DNA from: Kiritimatiellia bacterium
GTDB taxonomy: Bacteria > Verrucomicrobiota > Kiritimatiellia > RFP12 > UBA1067
Assembly (NCBI GenBank): GCA_017403825.1
Contig: JAFRDO010000091.1
Location: forward strand, 47,497 to 111,496
Reading direction: 5' to 3'
DNA: 64,000 nt
Below the pieces are notes generated by a model. The model searched no databases. It was not told where the DNA came from and worked only from the letters and a program-made list of their open reading frames with translations. Numbering within the stretch: the stretch's first letter is position 1; the number at the start of each line of letters is the position of its first letter. The translations under genes were made by a program, and so were the position numbers. Positions 41,331 through 51,113 of this stretch are shown here, piece by piece.

Positions 41331-42158
41331 CTACGCCTTGTCTATGGACGCAATCAGCTCATTCGCCCATGCAATCGCCTCATCGACGGTCGGGCAAATG
41401 GCGGCCTTGTTTGCTATTGTCCCAAGAGCTGTATCATATATCTCGTCCCAACCTTCGCCCCTTTCAATTTTGGGCGGCCACGGTTGTTTGCGACGATAGT
41501 CAAACAGACGGACACACTTTGAGCGAATGTCCGCAAGCTCCGGCTTTGAATACAGCGCGATCAGCTGAAGGTCAATGAGGTCGTGCGCACGGGTGCTTCC
41601 ATTTTCGCTGACAGCGTGAAGCTTCTGGGCTACTTGATACGAAAGCTTCATCAACGGCAAGGGCTTCGGACGTGGGAAGGACATTTGCTCGAACAATTGA
41701 GCCATTTCGTCAGGAAGATAAAAATCGCAATCATCCGCATCGCCGATTTCATTGTGTCCGATTTCGATTCTGACTGTCTGCCAAGGACGCCCGATATATT
41801 TAAGCTTGATGTCGTATGGCAACATGACATAAGCCGGGGGAACATCTTTCGGCTTCGGCGGAGGCACCTCGACAAGCTCGCCCGTAAAACCCTGCCACCC
41901 CTTCGCAAGCGCCTCGCCAAGCTTCGCCTTGTACTCCTCGAGCTCCATGACACGAGCCGTGTCAACATCACGCGTATAGCGAGTAAACCGCTCCCCAAAC
42001 CTAAACATCAAAGAACTACCGCCCTTGACCACGCCATCGGGTAGAATCTGTCCAATAATGACATTCGCCATTGCCCGAGAAGCGCGAACAGCATCTTTCC
42101 CCTTGCAGAGAGTGTTAATGGCCTTGATCAAATTCACATAGTTATTCGGCCGTTTCAC
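41331..42158 (-). CDS. AbiEii/AbiGii-family nucleotidyltransferase toxin
   Basis: This 275-residue protein has the nucleotidyltransferase motifs VVKGGSSLMFRFG and, after the expected interval, YTRDVDTARV, in place of GG-S and DxD of the AbiEii/MNT superfamily. The downstream KLSYQVAQKLHAV and RAHDLIDLQLI segments match the conserved AbiEii core that leads into the helical domain. Known AbiEii-like toxins transfer nucleotides to tRNA or protein and stop growth after phage infection. It overlaps the antitoxin gene by ATGA and lies last in the operon. Here, unlike at 13.2 kb, the toxin is full length and apparently intact. Confidence 0.88.
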   Translation of the reverse strand: MKRPNNYVNLIKAINTLCKGKDAVRASRAMANVIIGQILPDGVVKGGSSLMFRFGERFTRYTRDVDTARVMELEEYKAKLGEALAKGWQGFTGELVEVPPPKPKDVPPAYVMLPYDIKLKYIGRPWQTVRIEIGHNEIGDADDCDFYLPDEMAQLFEQMSFPRPKPLPLMKLSYQVAQKLHAVSENGSTRAHDLIDLQLIALYSKPELADIRSKCVRLFDYRRKQPWPPKIERGEGWDEIYDTALGTIANKAAICPTVDEAIAWANELIASIDKA

Positions 42159-42685
42159 AGTGGAAACTCCTTTCTCAGCCGTTCCATATCCGTCACGTTA
42201 AGGAGCCCTCGATTAGAGGCCTCTTTGATTGCCTGCAGAAGTCGATCCATCATAAAAGCGTTCTTGCTGTCTATGAAAACCGAAGCAAGATTCTGACAGG
42301 GAATGCCGTTAAACTCACTGACATCAGCTTCATTGAACCTATGCACTATCTCAATCCATTCCGGCAGGGCCTTGCGAACATTGCGCTTGACTGCGACCTT
42401 GTAGCGCAGGGGATTCACAAGAGCAAGATTGTGCATGGCAAGCACAGCATCGCCCCACAGCCAGGCCTCACCGCCAACAATCGCCACCGCCATTGCGTAG
42501 TGGTCGTATTCAGTCGGAAGATAATGAGCAATCCGAAACAACCCTCGAGCACATTTTTCTAAGCGCCCCAGCCTAACCCAATCGTAGAGTTCTTTTCGGT
42601 GTACACCCAGCTCTGCGGCCCGATCCGTAGAAATCAGGCCGTAGTTTGCTATTGCCTCTTCGCAAATGTCGTCGTACTGCGCCAT
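42155..42685 (-). CDS. AbiEi-family antitoxin (winged helix)
   Basis: This 176-residue protein has an N-terminal winged helix (ANYGLISTDRAAELGVHRKE, then LYDWVRLGRLEKCARGLFR), the classic AbiEi antitoxin start. The central region (YAMAVAIVGGEAWLWGDAVL) and the C-terminal domain are the parts that bind promoter repeats and restrain the toxin. It is encoded just before, and translationally coupled to, the AbiEii toxin. Family knowledge: type IV toxin-antitoxin, with negative autoregulation. A good promoter lies 47-75 bases upstream. Confidence 0.87.
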   Translation of the reverse strand: MAQYDDICEEAIANYGLISTDRAAELGVHRKELYDWVRLGRLEKCARGLFRIAHYLPTEYDHYAMAVAIVGGEAWLWGDAVLAMHNLALVNPLRYKVAVKRNVRKALPEWIEIVHRFNEADVSEFNGIPCQNLASVFIDSKNAFMMDRLLQAIKEASNRGLLNVTDMERLRKEFPL

Positions 42686-42731
42686 TACATTTTGATACCC
42701 CGCAAGGTATCTTTTTGTTGTTTCGTGAGGA

Positions 42732-42760
42732 ATTATACCCTTTTTTTTCTCTCAAATCAA
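42732..42760 (-). promoter_or_regulatory. Promoter of the AbiEi-AbiEii operon
   Basis: On the minus strand, TTGATT (42755-42760), a 17-base spacer containing an A8 tract, and TATAAT (42732-42737). Confidence 0.7.
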
Positions 42761-42822
42761 TAACACCTTCACATTATTTTCATGCTGTGCGGCACTTCCG
42801 CCGCGGCCCTACCCGGGCTCTC

Positions 42823-43047
42823 TTAAGCCGGATTCTTGAACACCGAGCGATAGAGCTTAGTGAACTCATCCCCAAGCTCCGCGTTGTCGGAAAAGAACAA
42901 CCGGTCGATGTTCTGGGAAAGACTCTCGCCCTTTTTATAATTTGAAATTCTCTTTTGCGTCCAACCATGTCTTTTCCCCTCCAATGGCGCCATATCATGC
43001 CAAATGTTCGTGGCTTTGGCAATATCGACCGTCCAATCGCGCCACAA
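42823..43047 (-). pseudogene. Short protein-like remnant
   Basis: A 74-residue frame (WTVDIAKATNIWHDMAPLEG, then ISNYKKGESLSQNIDRLFFS and ELGDEFTKLYRSVF) has natural-looking composition but no ribosome site, and no extension upstream in the same frame. It is probably the C-terminal end of a longer lost gene inside the repeat-bracketed segment. I do not recognise the family. No other gene is evident in 42686-43605. Confidence 0.3.
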
Positions 43048-43120
43048 GTCGTACTTTCATGCCAGTTATGGCGCGATTCAACCGCCTGCCAGTATTTTTC
43101 CCATCTCCCGCATTCATTCG

Positions 43121-43395
43121 TAATAGGATACTGGGTTGCGGTAGTCGCAGAAACCGCAGAGGTTGCGCTCAAGACCCGATTGTCGTCGCTCGGCACTCGG
43201 GCTTCGCCCTCGGCTATCCCCTCGCTACGCTCGGCCCTCACTACGTTCGGCGGCTATTCCCGCCTTCACTAGACCTTGATTCGCACGCCAACCGCCAAGC
43301 GCTCGGGCGGGCGACAATCGGTCTTGAACGCGGTTTCAAAAGGCCGGTACGGCATCGACGGTGCCGCCGCCTGCCATGGGCGAACAACCGCAGAC
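43121..43395. repeat. Direct repeat, copy 2 (275 bp), right of the AbiE pair
   Basis: This is the second copy of the element at 40984-41218. It contains an additional 41-base block at 43198-43238 (CGGGCTTCGCCCTCGGCTAT and the bases after it) that is absent from copy 1. The shared part includes an internal inverted repeat around GATTGTCG/CGACAATC. Confidence 0.85.
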
Positions 43396-43482
43396 GATTC
43401 CGATTGTCGCCCCGCACAGCTGAAAAGTCGATGAAATGCCAATGTCGAGTTCTATGCGGGGAGGCGACGACAATCGGGAATC
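43396..43482. repeat. Imperfect long inverted repeat next to direct-repeat copy 2
   Basis: GATTCCGATTGTCG and CCCCGCA (43396-43416) pair with TGCGGGG and CGACAATCGGGAATC (43455-43482). It shares the GATTGTCG core with the adjacent direct repeat, so both may belong to one mobile or structured element. The rest of the gap up to 43586 shows nothing further. Confidence 0.6.
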
Positions 43483-43586
43483 GGACGCAAATTCTGCGAA
43501 CTCTGCGACTAAACCCGTAAATCCCGCAGCCCACTAACCCATTCCCATTCATTCGTCAGCCGCGCAACGCACGGCAGCGAAAAATT

Positions 43587-43595
43587 TGGTATAAT
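43587..43595 (+). promoter_or_regulatory. Extended -10 promoter of the dCMP deaminase-TpiA operon
   Basis: TGGTATAAT ends 10 bases before ATG 43606, leaving only a minimal leader. There is no clear -35. Confidence 0.6.
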
Positions 43596-43605
43596 ATTCG
43601 TTCAC

Positions 43606-44087
43606 ATGGCAAAGGCCGTCAAAGATCCGCGCCCGGACTGGGACGCGTACTTCATGGACATCGCCAAGGTGGTGGCATCGCGCTCGAACTGCTCCCGGAG
43701 ACATGTCGCCGCAGTGGTCGTGCGGGACCGCCATATACTCTCCACCGGCTACAACGGAACGCCGCACGGCGTCGTAAATTGCTTCGCAGGCGGCTGCCCG
43801 CGCTGCGCCCATACGTCGGAAAGCGGAACGCACCTCGAGGAGTGCCTCTGCGTCCACGCCGAGCAGAACGCAATATGCCAGGCCGCCCTGCACGGCCACG
43901 CCATCGAGGGCTCCACGATATACATCACCATTTCACCTTGCCTCACCTGCGCGAAGCTGATCATCAACTCCGGCATCAGCGAGGTCGTCTACGGAGGGGA
44001 CTACGCGTTCCTGGATACCGTGAAGGAGCTCTTCCGGCAGGCAGGGGTGAAGCACCGCAAGTTCAAACCGAAAGGAACAACGAAAAA

Positions 44088-44091
<4 letters not shown>
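43606..44091 (+). CDS. Deoxycytidylate deaminase
   Basis: This 161-residue protein of the ComEB/dCMP deaminase family carries the zinc site in the order expected: CVHAEQNAI (His and catalytic Glu) and SPCLTCAK (two Cys). An additional CPRC...H segment upstream is the second zinc site seen in T4-type and Bacillus dCMP deaminases. NGTPHGVVNC contributes to substrate binding. It converts dCMP to dUMP for thymidylate synthesis. It is coupled to tpiA through ATGA. Confidence 0.93.
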
Positions 44092-44847
<756 letters not shown>

Positions 44848-44855
<8 letters not shown>

Positions 44856-45453
44856 CCTCAGCCTTGTTCCGCTTGCGGCGGCTCTCGTGGCCGCCGCAGG
44901 CTGCTTCAACGAGCCGGAACCGGCGTACAAGTCCGTTCCGGCCGCGAACCGCGTCTACCTGAAGGAGAAAGGTCTCGGCGACCTTTCCGGCGTAGGCGAC
45001 GCGTTCGCAGCCGGCGCGGCCATCGATTACCTGAACCTCGACCGCAACCAGCTGACTAACGTCGACGCCGTCGCCTCGCTGACGGGACTGAAGTGGCTGC
45101 GGCTCAACGAGAACCAGCTCTCGTCGCTGCCGGACCTCCGGGCGCTCGCCTCCCTGCGGCGCATCTACCTGCGCGGCAACAGGTTCGAGACCGTGCCAGA
45201 GACACTGAAGGACCTTCCGGCGCTGACCGACATCGACCTCTCCGGGAATCCGGTCAGCGAAATTCCCGCATGGCTGGCCGAGAAGAAGGGTCTCAAAAAC
45301 GTCTCCTTCTCGCGTACCCGCGTGACGAAGCTTCCGGACAACCTCTCGGCGTGGAAGTCGCTGCAGTCCCTGCAGCTAGGCGACCTTGCGATCTCCGCCG
45401 AGGAGATGGCGCGCATACGCAAGGCGCTGCCAGACGTCGCCATCATCTTCTAG
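44848..45453 (+). CDS. Leucine-rich repeat lipoprotein
   Basis: This 201-residue protein has a lipoprotein signal peptide (RSLSLVPLAAALVAAAGC, lipobox AAGC with Cys19). It then has about six LRR units of the classical type (LNLDRNQLTNVDAV, LRLNENQLSSLPDL, IYLRGNRFETVPET, IDLSGNPVSEIPAW). Start 44848 is chosen because upstream sequence in this frame is tpiA. It should be lipid-anchored at the membrane or outer membrane, with the repeats forming a binding surface for an unknown partner. It overlaps the tpiA stop by 8 bases. Confidence 0.87.
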
Positions 45454-45479
45454 GCGCTGCCCCCCACAGCCTGCAGGTC

Positions 45480-46700
45480 ATGAGTAACGAGTCACCCTTT
45501 GCGCGTCTCCTGCGGGCTTACCTCGGCACGAACCTCGTGCTGCGCATAGCCTGCGGACTCGCCGTCGGCGCCGTGCTTGCGCTTGCCGCGCCGAGCTGGT
45601 CGGCCGTCGGAATACTAGGCGACCTGTTCGTCGGTGCGCTCAAGGCGATTGCGCCCGTCTTGGTGGCCCTGCTCGTTACGAGTTCTCTTGCGTCCGGCAA
45701 GACCAGGCCGGACCACCGCTTCGGACGCGTGATCCTTCTCTATCTCAGCAGCACGTTCCTTGCGGCACTCATCGCAGTCGCCGGCAGCTTCATGTTCCCT
45801 CAGACGCTCGACCTGCCTGCCGCCGCCGGAACATCGTCCGCCCCTTGCCAGCTCTCTGACGTGATGCGCAACCTGATGGCAAGCATCACCGCCAATCCGA
45901 TAGAGGCCGTCGCAAATGCCAACTACCTCGGAGTGCTGTTCTGGTCGATAATCTTCGGCTTCACGCTGAGGCATGTTGGGGACGGACGGGTACGGGCCGG
46001 GCTGGCCGTGGCGGCCGGCGCAACTTCCGCCGTCGTGCGCGGCATCATCAACTGCGCGCCGTTCGGCATCATGGGGCTGGTCTTCACGGCAGTCTCGCAG
46101 AACGGCCCTGCGGTGTTCCGCACCTACGGGTCGCTCGTCACGTTACTCGTCTCTTGCATGGCGATCGTCGCGCTCGTGATGAATCCGCTGCTGGTGTTCC
46201 TCGCGACTAGGCGCAATCCCTACCCGCTCGTGTTCACGTGCCTGCGCCGGAGCGGAGTCACGGCATTCTTCACGCGCAGCTCCGCCGCGAACATACCGGT
46301 GAACATGGCGCTCTGCCGCGACCTCGGCCTTGACGAGGACTTCTACTCCGTGTCGGTGCCGCTCGGGGCGACGATAAACATGAACGGCGCGGCGGTCACG
46401 ATCACCGTCATGGCGCTGGCCGCCGCGCACACGCTCGGCGTCCGTCCCGACGCCGTGTCCGCGCTTATGCTCAGCGTGCTTTCGACGTTCGCGGCGTGCG
46501 GGGCGTCGGGCGTGGCCGGCGGATCGCTGCTCCTCATTCCGCTGGCATGCTCCCTGTTCGGCATCGGCAACGAGACGGCGATGCAGGTCGTCGGCGTGGG
46601 CTTCGTGATCAGCGTGGTGCAGGACAGCTTCGAGACGATGCTTAACTCGTCGGGCGACGTGCTGTTCGCCGCCGCCGCGGAGCGCCGCCCAGCGAAGTGA
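45480..46700 (+). CDS. sstT: Serine/threonine:sodium symporter
   Basis: This 406-residue membrane protein of the dicarboxylate/amino acid:cation symporter family has eight or so hydrophobic helices. The family-typical FTRSSAANIPVNMALC serine-rich hairpin, the PLGATINMNGAAVTITV helix and a SVVQDSFETMLNSSGD end are closest to SstT. It imports serine and threonine with sodium. Start 45480 gives the usual SstT N-terminus. The gene lies 26 bases after the LRR lipoprotein and is probably in the same transcript. Confidence 0.92.
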   Translation: MSNESPFARLLRAYLGTNLVLRIACGLAVGAVLALAAPSWSAVGILGDLFVGALKAIAPVLVALLVTSSLASGKTRPDHRFGRVILLYLSSTFLAALIAVAGSFMFPQTLDLPAAAGTSSAPCQLSDVMRNLMASITANPIEAVANANYLGVLFWSIIFGFTLRHVGDGRVRAGLAVAAGATSAVVRGIINCAPFGIMGLVFTAVSQNGPAVFRTYGSLVTLLVSCMAIVALVMNPLLVFLATRRNPYPLVFTCLRRSGVTAFFTRSSAANIPVNMALCRDLGLDEDFYSVSVPLGATINMNGAAVTITVMALAAAHTLGVRPDAVSALMLSVLSTFAACGASGVAGGSLLLIPLACSLFGIGNETAMQVVGVGFVISVVQDSFETMLNSSGDVLFAAAAERRPAK

Positions 46701-46736
46701 GTCAGGTCCGGATTGTTCCCCGAAGCGGACGCGATT

Positions 46737-46745
46737 TGATATAAT
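46737..46745 (+). promoter_or_regulatory. Leaderless extended -10 promoter of the pfp-rpoN operon
   Basis: TGATATAAT (-10 hexamer 46740-46745) ends exactly 7 bases before ATG 46753. No ribosome site could fit in the transcript. Confidence 0.7.
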
Positions 46746-46752
46746 AGGGGAC

Positions 46753-47952
46753 ATGAAGAAGACGACACCGAAAAAGGCCACCATGGTCATCGCCCAGTCC
46801 GGCGGACCGTCGATGGTCATCAACGAATCGCTTGTCGGCGCCGTGCTGGAGGCACGGAAGTCGCCACGGATCGGCAGGATCCTCGGCGCGCGCCACGGCA
46901 TACTCGGCATACTCGGCGACGACTACGCCGAACTGCGCAAGCCTTCCGAAAGAAAGCTACGGGCGGTCGCCGCCACGCCGTCGTCCGCGCTCGGCTCGTG
47001 CCGGCGCAAGCCGGACGCCGCCGACTGCCGCGCCATCTTCGAGCGCTTCCGCCGGCTTGGCGTCGGCTACTTCTTCTACATCGGCGGCAACGACTCGGCG
47101 GACGCCGCGCGGATCGTCGCGGAAGAAGCGGAGAAGGAGGGCTATCCGCTCGTCGTCTACCACATTCCGAAGACGATCGACAACGACCTGCGCAGCTGCG
47201 ACCACACGCCGGGCTTCGGCAGCGCGGCGCGCTTCGTGGCGAGCGCGATAAAGGGCGACGACCTCGACAACCGCGCGCTCGGCGGAGTGAAGATCGACAT
47301 CATAATGGGGCGCGACGCCGGCTTCCTCACGGCGGCGTCCGCGCTAGCCCGGCGCGAGAAAGACGACGGCCCCCACCTCATATATCTCCCTGAAGTGCCC
47401 TTCTCGCTAGACGGCTTCGTGCGCGACGTGAAGGCCGCGATGAAGAAGTTCGGTCGCTGCGTCTGCGCGGTCTCCGAGGGAATACGCGACAAGTCGGGCA
47501 CGCCGATAGCGGCCAAGTTCGCCGCCGGCGAACACGACTCCCACGGCAACCTGCAGCTTTCCGGAACAGGCGCTCTCGGCGACTACCTCGCCGCCTACCT
47601 GAAGAAGAACGCGGCTGTCAAGCGCGTCCGCGCCGACACGTTCGGCTACCTCCAGCGCTCCTTCCCCGGCGTCGCCTCCGAGACCGACAGGCGCGAGGCG
47701 TTCGCCGCGGGCCAGGCTGCGGTGCGGGCCGCCCTGAAGGGCGACCTTGCGAAGGGCACAATCGCAATCGTCCGCGCGAAGGGCCGCGCCTACAAGGTCG
47801 CGTTCGTACCGGTGCCGATCGCCGAAGCAGCGAAGTTCACGCGCAGCGTGCCGAAGTCGTTCATCGCCGTGAACAGGCACGACGTCACAGCGAAGTTCAT
47901 CGAATACGCGCGGCCGATCGTCGGCGACCTGCCGCCCTGCGAGATCCTCTGA
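46753..47952 (+). CDS. Pyrophosphate-dependent 6-phosphofructokinase
   Basis: This 399-residue enzyme has QSGGPSMVINESLVG at the N-terminus, FFYIGGNDSADAAR with the GGND that favours pyrophosphate, the catalytic loop PKTIDND, and MGRDAGFLTA for substrate binding. It reversibly phosphorylates fructose 6-phosphate using pyrophosphate instead of ATP, common in anaerobic PVC bacteria. The mRNA is predicted to be leaderless. The stop overlaps the rpoN start (TGATG), making this the first gene of a five-gene run. Confidence 0.93.
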   Translation: MKKTTPKKATMVIAQSGGPSMVINESLVGAVLEARKSPRIGRILGARHGILGILGDDYAELRKPSERKLRAVAATPSSALGSCRRKPDAADCRAIFERFRRLGVGYFFYIGGNDSADAARIVAEEAEKEGYPLVVYHIPKTIDNDLRSCDHTPGFGSAARFVASAIKGDDLDNRALGGVKIDIIMGRDAGFLTAASALARREKDDGPHLIYLPEVPFSLDGFVRDVKAAMKKFGRCVCAVSEGIRDKSGTPIAAKFAAGEHDSHGNLQLSGTGALGDYLAAYLKKNAAVKRVRADTFGYLQRSFPGVASETDRREAFAAGQAAVRAALKGDLAKGTIAIVRAKGRAYKVAFVPVPIAEAAKFTRSVPKSFIAVNRHDVTAKFIEYARPIVGDLPPCEIL

Positions 47953-49349
47953 TGGCGCTAGAACTCGGCCAGAGCCAGCGGCAGAAGCAAACGCTAGCAG
48001 TGTCCCCGCAACAGCTGCAGGGACTGAAACTGCTCGCAAAGTCGCTGCCTGAGCTGCGAGCCGAGATATTCGCCGAGATGGCACGCAACCCGGCGATCGA
48101 GGACGTGGAGCGTCCGCTAGAGACGAACCTCTCCGAGGTAGAGCGGCAGCAGGACGCGACAGACGCCCCGCCTGACTACCCGGAGGAAGACGAGATCGGA
48201 GTGCGCGGGTTCGACGAGGACGCCGCCGAGCGGCGGCAGGCGTTCTTCGACAACCAGGTCGGATTGGAAACGCTGCAATCGCATTTGCTCGCGCAGCTGC
48301 CGACCTCCGACCTGCCGGAACAGGACTGGCCGATGGCCGAAGTGCTCGTCGGCGACTTGGACGACAACGGCTACTACAAGGGCTCGATCCCCGATGTGGC
48401 CATGTCGTTCGGACGCAGCGAGGCCGAGATATTGTCCGTCCTCGCCCGCATACGCGATTTCGATCCGCCGGGCTGCGGCGCACGCGACATCAGGGAGTGC
48501 CTGCTGGCGCAGATTGACGACATCGCCGACGCAACGGTTCGCGGGCGCGTGAGGAGCATCGTGGACTCTCACCTGGACGACTTGGCCGCCGGGCGCGACG
48601 ACGACATTCGTGACAGCCTCGGGATCGGAGAGGCGGAGTACGCCGCCGCGCTTGCCGCGCTCAGGTCGCTCGACGGCCGCCCCGGACAGCGGTACCCGAG
48701 CGAGCGCGACCGCGTGGAGTACGTCAACCCGGAGATACACGCCGTCAAGCGCGACGGTCGCTGGATTGCGGAAACCGACGCCCGCTCCCTGCCCAAAATC
48801 ACACTTTCCAAGGCGTTCGAGGAAATGCTCTCGGATCCGGCGCAGTCCGCCGAGACCAAGGCATACGTAAGCGAACGCATCGCCGCCGCAAAGGCGTTCC
48901 GCGAGACAATAGCCCGTCGCCAGCAGACCGTCGCCTCCATCGCCCAGGCGATATTCGACAGGCAGCAGGAATTCTTCGAGGGTGGGTTCCGCGCGCTGAA
49001 GCCGCTCACAGAACTTGAGATCGCCGAGAAGGTAGGGGTGCACGGAACGACCGTATCGCGCACGGTGCGCAACAAGTACGCAGCCACTCCGCAAGGAACC
49101 GTCGAACTGCGGAAGTTCTTCGTCACCGGCGTGAAGACATCTGGCGGAGCGGAAATCTCGCAGCGCGCCGCGCTCGCAGCGCTGCGGTCCATCGTGGACG
49201 ACGAGGACGTTTCTGCGCCGCTGTCGGACGAGAAGATTGCGGCAAAAATGAAGGAGGCCGGGATTCCAGTAGCCCGCCGCACCGTGGCGAAGTACCGCGG
49301 CATCTTGGGCATTGGCGGCGTAACCGAAAGACGGGAGGCAGCTCCGTGA
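47952..49349 (+). CDS. rpoN: RNA polymerase sigma-54 factor
   Basis: This 465-residue protein is complete. Region I is LELGQSQRQKQTLAVSPQQL, followed by an acidic region II. The core domain ends in LTELEIAEKVGVHGTTVSRT and TPQGTVELRKFF, and the C-terminal RpoN box is PVARRTVAKYRGIL. It directs core polymerase to -24/-12 promoters that need an activator ATPase. It serves as an internal reference for the truncated sigma-54-like protein at 3365-4039. It is translationally coupled to pfp upstream and nadK downstream. Confidence 0.97.
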   Translation: MALELGQSQRQKQTLAVSPQQLQGLKLLAKSLPELRAEIFAEMARNPAIEDVERPLETNLSEVERQQDATDAPPDYPEEDEIGVRGFDEDAAERRQAFFDNQVGLETLQSHLLAQLPTSDLPEQDWPMAEVLVGDLDDNGYYKGSIPDVAMSFGRSEAEILSVLARIRDFDPPGCGARDIRECLLAQIDDIADATVRGRVRSIVDSHLDDLAAGRDDDIRDSLGIGEAEYAAALAALRSLDGRPGQRYPSERDRVEYVNPEIHAVKRDGRWIAETDARSLPKITLSKAFEEMLSDPAQSAETKAYVSERIAAAKAFRETIARRQQTVASIAQAIFDRQQEFFEGGFRALKPLTELEIAEKVGVHGTTVSRTVRNKYAATPQGTVELRKFFVTGVKTSGGAEISQRAALAALRSIVDDEDVSAPLSDEKIAAKMKEAGIPVARRTVAKYRGILGIGGVTERREAAP

Positions 49350-50149
49350 AGATCAGGTTCTGCGCAAACTCCGAAAAGCCGCTGGCCAAACGCGAATGCG
49401 AACGGCTTAAGGCGAAAGCCGTCTCGCTCGGCCATGCCGTCATCACGAGCGACGGCACGGCGGACGTCGTCATCTCCATCGGAGGCGACGGCACTTTCCT
49501 CAAGGCGGTGCATGACTTCCCCGGAATCCCCGCGCTCGGCTTCAATGTCGGAGGCCTCGGTTACCTCGCAGGCGTGGGACGGCGTGACTTCGACAGGGCG
49601 CTCAAGCTGCTTTCGTCGGGACAGTACAAGATATCGGAACGCTGCCTGCTCGAAGTCCGCTCCGGACGCCGTGCGGCGGGCTACGCCCTCAACGACGTAG
49701 TGGTGGCGAGGGAAGCCTCCGGGCGGACGGTCCGGCTCGACCTCGCCGCCGACGGACGCCTCGCCGCCCGCTACCTGGCTGACGGACTGATCGTCTCAAC
49801 GCCCACCGGCTCTACGGCCTATTCGCTTGCGGCCGGAGGCCCTGTCCTCGTGCCAGGCTCCGGGGCGCTCGTCGTCACGCCAGCGAACCCGCACGCCCTC
49901 GGCATACGTCCGCTCGTGGTGCGCGACAGCGTGCGCTTCACCGTTACCGCACGCCGGAGGACGCGCGGCAACGGCGAGGCCCAGGTTGGAGTGTTCGCGG
50001 ACGGCGAGCGCGTCATGTCGCTGGAGGCCGGCAAGTCGGTCGACGTCATGAAGTCGCGCAAGGCGGCCAGAATCGTGGAACTCGAAGGCTACGACCCCTA
50101 CGAGATCCTCGTCAGGAAACTCGGCTGGTCGGGGAGCAACGTGAAATGA
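49346..50149 (+). CDS. nadK: NAD kinase
   Basis: This 267-residue protein starts at GTG 49346, overlapping the rpoN stop (GTGA). It carries the GGDGT ATP-binding motif in ISIGGDGTFLKAV, NDVVV, and TPTGSTAYSLAAGGP, all diagnostic for NAD kinase. FNVGGLGYLA contributes to the NAD site. The enzyme phosphorylates NAD to NADP. It is slightly short compared with the usual 290 residues. The ATGA overlap with the next gene keeps it in the same operon. Confidence 0.95.
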   Translation: MKIRFCANSEKPLAKRECERLKAKAVSLGHAVITSDGTADVVISIGGDGTFLKAVHDFPGIPALGFNVGGLGYLAGVGRRDFDRALKLLSSGQYKISERCLLEVRSGRRAAGYALNDVVVAREASGRTVRLDLAADGRLAARYLADGLIVSTPTGSTAYSLAAGGPVLVPGSGALVVTPANPHALGIRPLVVRDSVRFTVTARRRTRGNGEAQVGVFADGERVMSLEAGKSVDVMKSRKAARIVELEGYDPYEILVRKLGWSGSNVK

Positions 50150-51072
50150 CGAGCGATGAGCTGAACGCGCACATCGAGGACGGCACCATTGACGAGGAGG
50201 TGCGCGTGGCCGAAGCGCGCCAGATGAAGACGCTGTCGAAGATCGCCGACGTAATCTGCGGGCGCCCCAAGCTGCGCCTCGTGCTGATCGCAGGCGGCTC
50301 ATCGGCCGGCAAGACGACTACGGCCAAGCGCATCGCGACACAGCTGCGGGTGAACGGACGTGCCGCCCTGCACCTTTCGACGGACGACTACTTCGTCGGC
50401 GACGCGCGCAACCCGCGCGACGAAAACGGCAACCTTGACTACGAGCACGTCGAATGCGTCGATATCGCGCAGCTGTCGGCGGACGTCAACGCGCTCATGC
50501 GTGGCGACGTCGTGAAGCGGAGGCGGTTCGACTTCGTCGCTCACGCCCCGATCTTCACAGACGAGCCGGTTACGCTACGCAAGGGCGGCTTCGTATTGCT
50601 GGAGGGCATACACGCGCTGAACCCCAGGCTCACAGACGGCATCGACGACTCGGTGAAATTCCGCATATTCGTGGAGCCAAAGCCGTCGCTCGATGTCTTC
50701 GCCGGCATCACCCCTCGCCCTGTGGACGCGCGCTTCCTGCGCCGCCTCGTCCGCGACAACCAGTTCCGGAAGATGAGTCCCGTCAGGACGATCGAGATGT
50801 GGCCGAGCGTGCTCGCCGGCGAGAAGAAGTGGATCGAGCCGTTCCGCGGCAACGCAGACACCGAGTTCGACTCTTACCTCTCCTACGAGCTGGCCGTGCT
50901 TAAGCCATACGCCGGCGGACTCTTGGAGCGGGCGCGCCTGGAAATGGGCGAACGCCGCGAAATCGTCAACATGATCCGCCTGCTATCGGTGGTCAAGACC
51001 ATGTCGTCCGTGGCGGTGCCTGGCGACTCGATACTGCGCGAGACGATAGGCGGCAGCCAGCTGGAGTATTAA
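50146..51072 (+). CDS. Uridine kinase-like nucleoside kinase
   Basis: This 308-residue P-loop kinase has Walker A AGGSSAGKTTTA, HLSTDDYFVGD, with the Asp of uridine/phosphoribulokinase-like enzymes, and FVLLEGIHALNP. The C-terminal half resembles the kinase part of the long TGS-domain nucleoside kinases (RRLVRDNQFRKMSPVRTIEM). It lacks the N-terminal TGS domain of those longer proteins, having instead a 40-residue helical head. It should phosphorylate uridine or cytidine; the exact substrate is not certain. Confidence 0.85.
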   Translation: MTSDELNAHIEDGTIDEEVRVAEARQMKTLSKIADVICGRPKLRLVLIAGGSSAGKTTTAKRIATQLRVNGRAALHLSTDDYFVGDARNPRDENGNLDYEHVECVDIAQLSADVNALMRGDVVKRRRFDFVAHAPIFTDEPVTLRKGGFVLLEGIHALNPRLTDGIDDSVKFRIFVEPKPSLDVFAGITPRPVDARFLRRLVRDNQFRKMSPVRTIEMWPSVLAGEKKWIEPFRGNADTEFDSYLSYELAVLKPYAGGLLERARLEMGERREIVNMIRLLSVVKTMSSVAVPGDSILRETIGGSQLEY

Positions 51073-51113
51073 GATGGTTCGGGAGAGCGACGCCATGGGA
51101 ATGGAGACCGTAA

